NCBI GenBank assembly: GCA_965198795.1
Contig: OZ240674.1
Coordinates: 1,674,001-1,738,000, forward strand
DNA: 64,000 bases
Direction of reading: 5' to 3'
From: G965198795 sp965198795
Lineage (GTDB): Bacteria; Pseudomonadota; Alphaproteobacteria; Rhodospirillales; Casp-alpha2
Below are positions 25,094-33,276 of the stretch, in pieces; position 1 is the stretch's first letter, and each line of letters opens with the position of its first letter. The translations under genes and the position numbers were made by a program. The notes below the pieces were generated by a model. The model saw nothing but the letters and a program-made list of their open reading frames with translations, ran no database searches and was not told the DNA's origin.

Positions 25094-26650
25094 TTACGCC
25101 GCTTTTTTTGACGCGCGGCTTAGAATCGCCGCCGGGATGAGGGTCAATGTGAAAACGCCCGCGATCATAAGAAAACCGTCTTGGAAGCCCAAAGTGTTGG
25201 CCTGGGCGTAAACCACGTCGCCAAGATAACCGAGCGCGCCGGGTAAACGTTCCAATTCGGAGACGCCGCCCTCCGCCAGCAGGCGCTGAACGGCGGCGAG
25301 CGCCTCGATGCTTTCATGATTGGCGGCGGTCTGGGTGGAGGCCAGGGCGTCCGCGTGAAACGCAGTGCGGCCCTCGGACACGACCACATATGTCAAAACC
25401 CCGAAACTGCCGCCCATCTGACGGATAAAATTGTATGCGCCCGCGCCCGCGTTGATCTTGTCGGGCGGCACGGCGGTCATGGCGGCCGCCCCCATGTTGG
25501 GCATTACCAGGCCGATCGCGCCCCGGGAAAACACCGCGAGCCCCGCCATGCTCCAATAGGCCGTGTTGACGTCGGATTTCGACATCAAAAAGCTCGCCGC
25601 CGCAAACATCACCGTGCCGATGGCTATCGGAATCCAGCCGGATATCTTGTCCGCCAAGCGGCCCGACAGCGGGATCAGCAGAACTAGGAATAGGCCGGCG
25701 GGCACGAGGACAAGCCCCGCGCGGGTGGCGGAATACCCCTGGATGGTTTGGACGAATACGGGGATGGCGTAATTGGTCGCGAAGTTGCCCGCTCCGAACA
25801 TGAAGCTGATCACCATGGCCGACGTAAAAACGGGGCTTTTAAACAGCGTCGGGTCCAAAATCGGGTGGGGGCTTTTGATCTGCGAATGGATGAAGCCGGC
25901 GCCCGCAAGGACGCCCAGGGTCAGCAAACCGGCGACTTCATTGCTTTCCCAGCCCCAGCGATAGCCGTTGGCGAGCCCGGTCATGACACAGAACAGGAAC
26001 GCGCAGACCAGGGACAGACCTGTCCAATCGAACCTGGGCGGAGGACCCTTTTTGCGGTTCTGGGGCATGAACATCACGCCCATCAGAAAGGCGATGAAGA
26101 CCAACGGTACGGGGACAAAAAAGATGTGCCGCCAAGTCAGCCAGTCCAGCGTTACGCCGCCGACGAACGGCCCGAAGCTGGGGGCAAGGGTTACGCCCAT
26201 GCCGTAAAGTCCGATGGCGAACCCCCGCCTGTCTTTCGGGAAAACCTGGATGATGGTGGCGAGCACCAGGGGTTGGATGACGCCAGCCGAAAACCCTTGC
26301 ATGACACGTCCGATGATCAGTACGTCGATGTTGGGGGCGAGCGACGCGATCAGGCCGCCGCCGGTGAAGATCAACAGGGTCGCCACGTAAGCGCCCCGCT
26401 GGCCGAGCGTCTCCACCATCCAGGCGTTGATCAGCTGGCTGGCCACCATGGTGGCGAGGAAGGCCGTCGAAGCCCATTGAGCGATGTCCTGGCCGACGCC
26501 GAACGCCCCCATGATTGAGGGCACCGCGACGTTGACCACGGTCGCCGCCAAAATCATGGCCATGGCGCCCGAAACGCCGGCGATGGTGACCAACCAGCGA
26601 TAGGTGGGGGAGATGCCGGGCGCATAGGCTGCCGCCGTGGCGTTGGTCAT
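25094..26650 (-). CDS. DHA2-family drug:H+ antiporter (EmrB/QacA type)
   Basis: A 518-aa MFS exporter with about 14 predicted membrane helices. The motif C-like GMGVTLAPSFGPFVGG, the N-terminal IMGAFGVGQDIAQWASTAF and the helix-bound VGGVTLDWLTWRHIFFVPV are typical of EmrB. With the membrane-fusion protein encoded just upstream at 26771-27970 it should form a tripartite pump with an outer-membrane TolC-like channel. Drug specificity cannot be read. The two genes sit between plsY and dprA, splitting a cluster that is usually continuous. Confidence 0.92.
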   Translation of the reverse strand: MTNATAAAYAPGISPTYRWLVTIAGVSGAMAMILAATVVNVAVPSIMGAFGVGQDIAQWASTAFLATMVASQLINAWMVETLGQRGAYVATLLIFTGGGLIASLAPNIDVLIIGRVMQGFSAGVIQPLVLATIIQVFPKDRRGFAIGLYGMGVTLAPSFGPFVGGVTLDWLTWRHIFFVPVPLVFIAFLMGVMFMPQNRKKGPPPRFDWTGLSLVCAFLFCVMTGLANGYRWGWESNEVAGLLTLGVLAGAGFIHSQIKSPHPILDPTLFKSPVFTSAMVISFMFGAGNFATNYAIPVFVQTIQGYSATRAGLVLVPAGLFLVLLIPLSGRLADKISGWIPIAIGTVMFAAASFLMSKSDVNTAYWSMAGLAVFSRGAIGLVMPNMGAAAMTAVPPDKINAGAGAYNFIRQMGGSFGVLTYVVVSEGRTAFHADALASTQTAANHESIEALAAVQRLLAEGGVSELERLPGALGYLGDVVYAQANTLGFQDGFLMIAGVFTLTLIPAAILSRASKKAA

Positions 26651-26681
26651 GGGTGGCCGCCTTTGCCTTTCCCCTGCGACG

Positions 26682-26705
26682 TCATTCCCGCGAGGCCGGG
26701 AATCC
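26682..26705. repeat. Dispersed intergenic palindrome, copy 1
   Basis: ATTCCCG (26684-26690) and CGGGAAT (26697-26703) form a 7-bp hairpin with a 6-nt loop, preceded by GTC and followed by CC. The GTCATTCC...GGAATCC layout recurs near 36005 and, in variant form, near 61850. It lies in the 120-bp gap of the efflux operon. Confidence 0.55.
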
Positions 26706-26770
26706 GGGCGGGCGGTTGGGCTTGATCTCCGCCTTCGCGGTGACGGCGCGGCGCCAATCGCGCCATCCGC

Positions 26771-27970
26771 TTACCTCGCTTGATCGACGTCGATCTTGAT
26801 CTCGACCATCATGCCTGGTTTCAGCAACCGGTCCCGCTGAGGAATAGCGATTTTAACGGGCAGGCGCTGGGTGATCTTCGTGAAATTGCCGCTGGGGTTG
26901 GGACTGGGCAGCAGGGCGAAAGACGCCGTGGTCGCGCCCCCGATAACCGTCACCCAGCCCTCGAACACTTGACCGGGATAGGCGTCGACGGCCACGCGCG
27001 CCTTGTCGCCGATCTTCAGCTTCCGAACGTCCGTTTCCTTGATGTTGGCGTCGATCCAGATTCTGTCCGGATCATGGATCAGCGCCAAGCGCTGTCCCGG
27101 CGTCACATATTCGCCGGCCTCGACGAACGTTTTATCGACGAGGCCGGATATGGGCGCGCGGATGGTGCGGTCTTTCATATCGAGGCGCTGTTCCTCCAGT
27201 TGGGCGGTGATTTCACCCTCTCGGTGGATGAAGATTTCCAGTTCGCTGTCCAACACGGCAAGGCGTTCCCGATTGGCGAGCGCCTCGGCTACTTCCGCTT
27301 CCGCGGCCTTCAAATCTGCGGCGGCGATACGGTGTTCGCGCTCCGTCCGGTTCAAAGCCGTCTCCGCCTCGTCCAACTGGCGGCGGGACGCGACTCCCCT
27401 GTCGAACAAGGATTGCGCGCGCGCGTGCTCACGCCGCGCCAAATCCAGTTGGGGCGCCATGGATGACATCACGACACTGGCCGCCGCCATCCGGGCCCGC
27501 TCGGACGCTAATCTTGACGCGGTTTTCTTATCAGCCAGGCGGCGTTCAGCTTGCGCCCGGGCCTTTTCCGCGCCGACCCTGGCCAGTTGACTTTCCAGGT
27601 CGCTGAGCCTCAGTTCCGATTGGCGGGCGTCGATGGTCATCACCACCTGGGCGGCCTCGACTGTATCGCCTTCCGCGACGGAGATATCCGTCACCCAGCC
27701 GGCGACACGCGAGGAGATGGTGATCAAGTCCGCTTGAACGCGGGCGTCGATTTCGTGGATGTTGGTGATCCGGTCATTGATCTCCCTATAGCCGAAGAAC
27801 GCCCCCGCAGCGCCCACCGCCAGCACGGCGGCGATCCTTTTCCAACCGGAAACGCCGCCGCCGGCCGCTTCGCCATCTTCAGGCGGGGCGCCATCTTCAG
27901 GCGTGCCGCTGGCGGTCCTGGGGGTCAGGGGGCGAAGTTCATCGCGGTCCGGGTCGGTGGAGTCCGGCAT
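26771..27970 (-). CDS. HlyD/EmrA-family membrane fusion protein
   Basis: A 399-aa periplasmic adaptor. One membrane helix at about 45-62 (RIAAVLAVGAAGAFFGY) anchors it; a biotinyl-lipoyl half (DLITISSRVAGWVTDISVAEGD) follows. A long helical hairpin spans about residues 115-240 (alanine/arginine/glutamate-rich, coiled coil). The second lipoyl half contains IRAPISGLVDKTFVEAGEYV, then a beta-barrel. It bridges the EmrB-like exporter with an outer-membrane channel. It is first in the operon; a perfect palindrome ATTGTATACAAT lies about 50 bp upstream. Confidence 0.92.
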   Translation of the reverse strand: MPDSTDPDRDELRPLTPRTASGTPEDGAPPEDGEAAGGGVSGWKRIAAVLAVGAAGAFFGYREINDRITNIHEIDARVQADLITISSRVAGWVTDISVAEGDTVEAAQVVMTIDARQSELRLSDLESQLARVGAEKARAQAERRLADKKTASRLASERARMAAASVVMSSMAPQLDLARREHARAQSLFDRGVASRRQLDEAETALNRTEREHRIAAADLKAAEAEVAEALANRERLAVLDSELEIFIHREGEITAQLEEQRLDMKDRTIRAPISGLVDKTFVEAGEYVTPGQRLALIHDPDRIWIDANIKETDVRKLKIGDKARVAVDAYPGQVFEGWVTVIGGATTASFALLPSPNPSGNFTKITQRLPVKIAIPQRDRLLKPGMMVEIKIDVDQAR

Positions 27971-28018
27971 CGAAATAAGTCATACCTGTTCGCTGATATG
28001 TGCGGTCACTGTAGACCG

Positions 28019-28030
28019 ATTGTATACAAT
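28019..28030. promoter_or_regulatory. Palindromic candidate operator upstream of the efflux operon
   Basis: ATTGTATACAAT is a perfect 12-bp palindrome 48 bp upstream of the membrane-fusion gene start. TTGTATACAA-type sequences are known operators for GntR/FCD regulators, but no regulator gene is adjacent, so the binding protein is unknown. Confidence 0.4.
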
Positions 28031-28060
28031 TTGAAAGGCTCAGGTTTTATCCAAGGCCTT

Positions 28061-28675
28061 TCACGCCGCCTTTTTCTGACCGATTTTGCTTTCCTCGCCC
28101 CTGATCAGGCGGGTGATATTGGCCTTGTGGCGGATGACGGCGAGGAGGCCTAAACCGCCCGCGAGATAAGCATAAAAGGGCTCTCCCAGGAACCAGGCGT
28201 AGGCCGGGGCGGCGGCCAGGGCGGCGAGGGCGGCGAGCGACGAGTAGCGAGATACGCCCGCCACCAATAGCCAAGTGGCGCAACACGCGGCGCCGGTGGG
28301 CGGTGAAACCGCCAGATGCACGCCCAGCGTGGCGGCGACCCCTTTGCCGCCCTTGAATTTCAGCCAAACCGGGAAGTTGTGACCCAGAACGCCGGCAACG
28401 CCCGCCAACATGCCGGCGGCCGGGTCGATGAAGTGAGCCGCCAAGAGGACGGCGACGGCCCCTTTGCCGCTATCCAGCAGCAATGTCAGAAAAGCGAGAA
28501 ACCTGTTGCCCGTCCGAAGCACGTTGGTGGCACCGATATTACCGGATCCGATATCGCGAATATCGCCAAGTCCGGCCATGCGGGTCAGCACGAGGCCAAA
28601 GGGGATTGAGCCCAAAACGTAGCCGCCGAGGGCGGCCATGGCGTGGAGGGCCGTGAAATCGGGCGGAGGCGGCAT
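28061..28675 (-). CDS. plsY: Glycerol-3-phosphate acyltransferase PlsY
   Basis: A 204-aa integral membrane enzyme that acylates glycerol-3-phosphate from acyl-phosphate, the first step of phospholipid synthesis. YVLGSIPFGLVLTR, IGSGNIGATNVLRTG and GHNFPVWLKFKGGKGVAATLG are the three signature motifs, all intact. Length and helix number are normal. It starts 3 bp after the pyrC-like stop, so it is translationally linked to the pyr genes. Confidence 0.96.
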   Translation of the reverse strand: MPPPPDFTALHAMAALGGYVLGSIPFGLVLTRMAGLGDIRDIGSGNIGATNVLRTGNRFLAFLTLLLDSGKGAVAVLLAAHFIDPAAGMLAGVAGVLGHNFPVWLKFKGGKGVAATLGVHLAVSPPTGAACCATWLLVAGVSRYSSLAALAALAAAPAYAWFLGEPFYAYLAGGLGLLAVIRHKANITRLIRGEESKIGQKKAA

Positions 28676-28678
28676 GGT

Positions 28679-29995
28679 TCAGGCGTCCCGCTGATAAACC
28701 ATGCGGCCGTCGATGACGGTGGTGTTCACGCGGCCTTCCACGGGACGGCCGTCAAAGGCGGAGTTCTTGGATTTGGAAGAGAGCTTGTCCGTATCGATCC
28801 TCCAGCTCCGGCGGGGCTCGAAAATCATCAGGTCCGCTGGCGCGCCGGCTTTCAATTCCCCAGCCTCCAGGCCAACGAGCCGCGCCGGCCTGGCGGTGAT
28901 TTTTCCCAAAGCCTCCAGCAGGCCGAGATGGCCGTTGTGGTGCAGTTCAAGCGTGACCGGCAGCAATGTTTCCAGCCCGACGCTTCCGCTGGCCGCCTGG
29001 GCGAAGGGCAGGCGTTTGCTTTCCTCGTCCTGCGGGGTGTGATCGGAGGCGATCAGGTCAATCGCGCCGTCTTTCAGTCCCTCGACGATCGCCTGGCGGT
29101 CTTCCTCGTCCCGCAGCGGCGGCGAGAGCTTGGCAAAGGTTCGATAGTCGCCAATGGCGTGTTCGTTGAGCGCGAAATAGGGCGGAGCCGTGTCGCAGGT
29201 GACCGAAAGACCGCGCGCCTTCGCCTTGCGGATGACGTCCACCGAGTCAGACGTTGAGACATGGGCGAAATGCAGCCGCCCGCCTGTCAATTCGACGAGA
29301 CGCAGGTCGCGCTCGATCATGATGACCTCGGCTTCTCTTGGAATGCCGGCAAGGCCGAGGCGAGTCGCCCCCTCGCCCCGGTTCATGACCCCATTTCGCG
29401 CCAGAGAGGGCTCTTCCGGATGCTGGCAAATCAACAACCCGAAGGTTGACGCATAAGCCAATGCCTTGTTCATCACCCGAGCGTTCTTGATGGCGCGCCC
29501 GCCGTCCGTAAAGGCGACGGCGCCGGCCTCCGCTAGAAGGCCCATCTCCGCCAACTCCTCGCCTTCCAGACCCTTGGTGACGGCGCCGTAGGGGTAAACC
29601 TTGGTGAGGCCCTGTTTTCGCGCGCGCCTGGCGACGAACTCCACGACCGACATGTCGTCGATGACGGGTTCGGTGTCGGGCAGGCAGAGCATCGAGGTCA
29701 CGCCGCCCGCTGTCGCGGCGCGCCCGGCGCTCGCCAGCGTTTCCTTCTCTTCCTCGCCGGGTTCGCCCAGCTTTACCCGCAAATCAACAAGCCCCGGCGC
29801 CAGGCAAGATCCTTCGCAGTCGATCACCCGAACGCCGTCCGGCACGCCGTCGTTGAACAGATCAGGGCCGAAATCCGCGATGGTCTCGCCATCGGTCAGC
29901 AGCGTGCCGGGGGCGTCCAGGCCGGATGCCGGATCCAGCAACCGGGCGTTGACATAGGCGATCTTCTGGCCGCGCCGGTCACTTTCGGACGCCAT
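28679..29995 (-). CDS. Dihydroorotase-like protein lacking zinc ligands (PyrC'/PyrX type)
   Basis: A 438-aa amidohydrolase-fold protein of the dihydroorotase family. Catalytic dihydroorotases have DxHxHxREPG; here it is DLRVKLGEPG, with Arg73 and Lys75 in place of the two metal histidines. The later TPHH motif is APPY, so another ligand is lost, although ASDHTP remains. Such pseudo-dihydroorotases, encoded beside pyrB in pseudomonads and many alphaproteobacteria, are structural partners of aspartate carbamoyltransferase while the active enzyme is encoded elsewhere. It lies 2 bp after pyrB and 3 bp before plsY. The loss is read directly; the structural role is by analogy. Confidence 0.88.
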   Translation of the reverse strand: MASESDRRGQKIAYVNARLLDPASGLDAPGTLLTDGETIADFGPDLFNDGVPDGVRVIDCEGSCLAPGLVDLRVKLGEPGEEEKETLASAGRAATAGGVTSMLCLPDTEPVIDDMSVVEFVARRARKQGLTKVYPYGAVTKGLEGEELAEMGLLAEAGAVAFTDGGRAIKNARVMNKALAYASTFGLLICQHPEEPSLARNGVMNRGEGATRLGLAGIPREAEVIMIERDLRLVELTGGRLHFAHVSTSDSVDVIRKAKARGLSVTCDTAPPYFALNEHAIGDYRTFAKLSPPLRDEEDRQAIVEGLKDGAIDLIASDHTPQDEESKRLPFAQAASGSVGLETLLPVTLELHHNGHLGLLEALGKITARPARLVGLEAGELKAGAPADLMIFEPRRSWRIDTDKLSSKSKNSAFDGRPVEGRVNTTVIDGRMVYQRDA

Positions 29996-29997
29996 GG

Positions 29998-30987
29998 CTA
30001 AAGATTCCGCGCGGCGTTGGCCGCCGCTGAATTATTGGAGAGAATTTCAAGCGCGGCCATCCGGACCGCGACACCCATCTCGACCTGCTCGCGGATGGCG
30101 CTGCGATAAAAATCATCGGCCACCAGACTGTCGATCTCCACGCCCCGGTTCATTGGTCCCGGGTGCATGATCAACGCGTCGGGTTTCGCGGCGGTCAATT
30201 TATCATAGTCGAGACCGAAGAAGGTGAAATACTCACGCACGCTCGGAAAATAATTCCCCTTCATGCGCTCTTGCTGAAGGCGCAGCATCATAACGATGTC
30301 ACAGTCCTTGAGCCCCTCTTTCATATCGTAAAAAACCTCGACGCCCAGCCGGTCCACAGCGGTCGGTATCAGGGTTCGCGGCGCTATCAAACGGACGCGC
30401 GCGCCCATTGTCGTCAGCAAATAAATGTTTGATCGTGCAACGCGGGAATGCAGGATATCCCCGCAGATGGCGACTTGAAGACCGGCGAGCTTGCCCAGCC
30501 GGCGCCGGATAGTGAGGGCGTCGAGCAGCGCCTGGGTCGGATGCTCGTGACTGCCGTCGCCGGCATTGATCACCGCGCAATTAACCTTCTCGGACAGCAA
30601 TTTGACGGCGCCGGAGTCCGGGTGCCGCGCGACCAAGACGTCGGGGTGCATGGCGTTTAAGGTCATGGCCGTGTCGATAAGGGTTTCGCCTTTTTTGATG
30701 GAGCTGTTGGCCACCGGCATGTTGATGACGTCGCCGCCCAAGCGTTTGCCCGCCAACTCGAATGAGGTGCGGGTTCGCGTGGAGTCCTCGAAAAACAGGT
30801 TGATGATCGTCCGCCCGCGCAGCACGGAGCGCTTTTTGTCGGCCCGCCTGTTTTGCTCGACATAGGACTCCGAGCAGTCAAGCAGGATGGAAATCTCCGG
30901 GGGCGCCAATCCCTCTATTCCGAGGAGATGGCGGTGAGGAAACCCTGTGCGGTCCTCGGCGGCCGTCTGCGTGGGGGTGGTGTTCAT
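29998..30987 (-). CDS. pyrB: Aspartate carbamoyltransferase catalytic subunit
   Basis: A 329-aa enzyme of pyrimidine synthesis joining carbamoyl phosphate and aspartate. FFEDSTRTRTSFELAGKRLG binds carbamoyl phosphate, GDGSHEHPTQALLDALT and MHPGPMNRGVEI are intact. The ATG at 30987 is preferred; a longer frame from 31011 adds eight unconserved residues. No pyrI regulatory gene is nearby, matching the type that assembles with a pseudo-dihydroorotase, which is the next gene. Confidence 0.96.
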   Translation of the reverse strand: MNTTPTQTAAEDRTGFPHRHLLGIEGLAPPEISILLDCSESYVEQNRRADKKRSVLRGRTIINLFFEDSTRTRTSFELAGKRLGGDVINMPVANSSIKKGETLIDTAMTLNAMHPDVLVARHPDSGAVKLLSEKVNCAVINAGDGSHEHPTQALLDALTIRRRLGKLAGLQVAICGDILHSRVARSNIYLLTTMGARVRLIAPRTLIPTAVDRLGVEVFYDMKEGLKDCDIVMMLRLQQERMKGNYFPSVREYFTFFGLDYDKLTAAKPDALIMHPGPMNRGVEIDSLVADDFYRSAIREQVEMGVAVRMAALEILSNNSAAANAARNL

Positions 30988-31150
30988 GAGCCCCCTGTAT
31001 ACGCCCAGCATGAATACAGGTCACCAAATTTTCTAGGCATTTAAAAACAATATGGTCTATCCTCTCTTTTGAAGAAATTGTAAATTACTAAAAAATTCTG
31101 CGGGACATCGCGTCTTGTTTGCTCTTCATGTGGAGAAAGCGCAAAAGTAC

Positions 31151-32410
31151 ATGGGATGGCCTTCCGTGACAGACAAGGGAGTCGATAAGGGAATCGACCC
31201 GTCCAGCCTTGAGCATGTGGTTCATCACGTCGAGACGGCTTTGGGGGTGTTTGAGGCGGATGGCGCGCTGGTCGTGCAAAACCCCGCCTTCGAGGCCTTT
31301 CTTGATACTTTGGTCCCAAAGCCGGGCGGTCCGTTACTGAAGGTGTTGGAGTCCATTGTTGAAACGGCTGTCTCAAAAACGGGCGGTCCGGTCGTCCATG
31401 TCGAAGGCGACAAATTCTTCTCCGTCGTCATTAAGCCGCTAAAGAACGGCTGGACGCTCTGTGAAGCGCGGGATGTGTCGGAAGAGCGGCGGCTTGAAGC
31501 GCTCAAGAAGTTGGCCGAAAGGAAAGTTGATGAAATTCTTTCCGTATCGGGCTGCTTCATCGCCGAACTGGATCGGCTTGGCGCGATCATCAAACTGAAC
31601 GAATTCGGCGGCGTGGTGATGAATTGCCCGCCGGAAACTCTGATCGGCATGCGTTTTATTGATGAATTAGTGGAGTTCAAGGACCGTAAGTGGGCTGTCC
31701 AGGTCTTTGACCGGGCCCTTCGGGGAGAGCCTGCGCTGCTTCAACCCGTGGAATTCGACCTGATGACACTGGCTGGCGAGCGACGAATTTTGCGCTGGCG
31801 CGCCTCGCCGGCCGAAGGGTCCGCGGGTAGTCCCCGCGGTGTGTTGATGTCCGGTGTCGATATCACCGAACACCGTATGACCGAGGAGCAGATCATCTTC
31901 ATGGCGAGCCACGACCAGATCACGGGCTTGCCGAATCGCGCCTTGTTCATGGATCGGGCCGGTGTGGCGCTGGCTCAAGCCCGGAGGGGAAATTTAAAGG
32001 CGGGCGTCATGTTTATCGATCTGGACGGCTTTAAGAACGTCAACGACACGCTTGGGCATGAAGCGGGAGACGTTCTGCTGAAGCAGGCCGCCAACCGCAT
32101 GGTGAGGCGGGTTCGGGCTTCCGATACGGTGGCGCGTTTTGGCGGGGATGAATTCGCTGTCTTGCTTGGTAACGTGAATTCCCAGGAAAACGCCACAATG
32201 GTGGCCGAGAGTATTCTGAAAGAGTTGAGCAGGGATTTCGAGATTAAAGGGACGGCGGTCTCGATCTCGGGAAGTATTGGCTTGAGCTTCTTCCCCGACG
32301 ACGCCGAAGTGGCGGAAGACCTGATTCGTCTCGCGGACGGCGCCATGTACGCCGTAAAGCGCTCGGGTAAACGGGGGGTGCGAACCGCGCGGGACTCCGT
32401 GGCGCTCTAG
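31151..32410 (+). CDS. PAS-GGDEF diguanylate cyclase
   Basis: A 419-aa soluble protein, no membrane segment. A PAS-like region lies near the N-terminus (HHVETALGVFEADGALVVQN), a second PAS with PAC-like end at about 140-260 (GVLMSGVDITEHR), then the GGDEF domain. GGDEF itself is intact (RFGGDEFAVLL) and an inhibitory I-site RASD lies five residues before it, so the enzyme should make c-di-GMP with product inhibition. No EAL domain. The ATG at 31151 has GGAGAAAG about 15 bases upstream; a TTG at 31115 would add 12 residues. Divergent from pyrB. Confidence 0.9.
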   Translation: MGWPSVTDKGVDKGIDPSSLEHVVHHVETALGVFEADGALVVQNPAFEAFLDTLVPKPGGPLLKVLESIVETAVSKTGGPVVHVEGDKFFSVVIKPLKNGWTLCEARDVSEERRLEALKKLAERKVDEILSVSGCFIAELDRLGAIIKLNEFGGVVMNCPPETLIGMRFIDELVEFKDRKWAVQVFDRALRGEPALLQPVEFDLMTLAGERRILRWRASPAEGSAGSPRGVLMSGVDITEHRMTEEQIIFMASHDQITGLPNRALFMDRAGVALAQARRGNLKAGVMFIDLDGFKNVNDTLGHEAGDVLLKQAANRMVRRVRASDTVARFGGDEFAVLLGNVNSQENATMVAESILKELSRDFEIKGTAVSISGSIGLSFFPDDAEVAEDLIRLADGAMYAVKRSGKRGVRTARDSVAL

Positions 32411-32464
32411 GGCTGGCGCTCAATCAGGGGATTCTCAAGGCGGGCGCCTAAACATGATTCAAGC

Positions 32465-33020
32465 TTCCAACTGTTACGAAGGTTTGGATGGCGAGGTCCC
32501 TGTTCCGGCCAAGCGGCGATGCATGGCGGCGAGCGGCGGCGGATTGAACCCTTTCCGCCGCCCGTCCAGCGCGTCCGGCGCGGCGGGTTGACGGGCGCCG
32601 GGTGATCCCGGGCGTCATCCATATGCCGAAGACGGGCGCGCGGCGGCGCGATTTCCCGGTTGAGCACAGTCCCTGGTTGAGCACAGTCCCTGCACGGCGC
32701 TCTACAACCGCTTCGATCATCGGAGCGAGCAAGGGGTCTGGCGCCAAGGGATATGGCGCGGCGTGTTCCACGCGCCCGGCGGCCAGAACCGCGTCGTCAG
32801 GGCGTCGGCGTCGTCAGGGGCGCCTTGGCGGACAGTACGCATATCAAGGCTCATCGCTGCGCCACCGGGGCGCAAGGGGGGACTTCGTCCAGACGATCGG
32901 AAGATCGCGTGGCGGACGGACGGCCAGGATTCACGCCATAGCCGATGAGGCCGGCCGGCCCGCGGCGCCGGCCGTGACCGCGGGACAAATCCCCTGGTAT
33001 AAATCCCCCGGAACACATCC
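32465..33020 (+). mobile_element. Decayed IS5-family transposase remnant
   Basis: Plus-strand pieces in shifting frames match an IS5-type transposase in order: RRVIPGVIHMPKTGARRRDF, ALYNRFDHRSEQGVWR, KAHRCATGAQGG, then QTIGRSRGGRTARIHAIADE followed by GRPAAP. The C-terminal catalytic third is not seen and a 17-bp tandem duplication interrupts the N-terminal part. Ends were not defined. Similar in kind to the remnant at 16152-17049 but of a different IS5 subgroup. Confidence 0.6.
32659..32692 (+). repeat. 17-bp tandem duplication inside the IS5 remnant
   Basis: GTTGAGCACAGTCCCTG occurs twice without spacer (32659-32675, 32676-32692). It shifts the transposase frame, consistent with decay of a non-selected sequence. 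Confidence 0.85.
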
Positions 33021-33276
33021 ATGACCTGAGCGGCGCCGGGACGCCGCCGGCGATCATTCCGGCGCCGCGCCGACACCTACATGGCGGCGATCTTCATCGC
33101 GGCAACACTAATCTGGCGGATCAATTGAGTCCGGACCCTAAAGCGGGCCTGGACGCCCCAGTTCCGGCGGAGGGTTTCCATGAACGGACCGAACGGACCG
33201 GTTTCGGGGGCGGCGGCGTCATTGGCGGCGGGGACGGTCTTTTCGGCGAAGGCTTCGGGACCCGTGTTCCGGCTGG

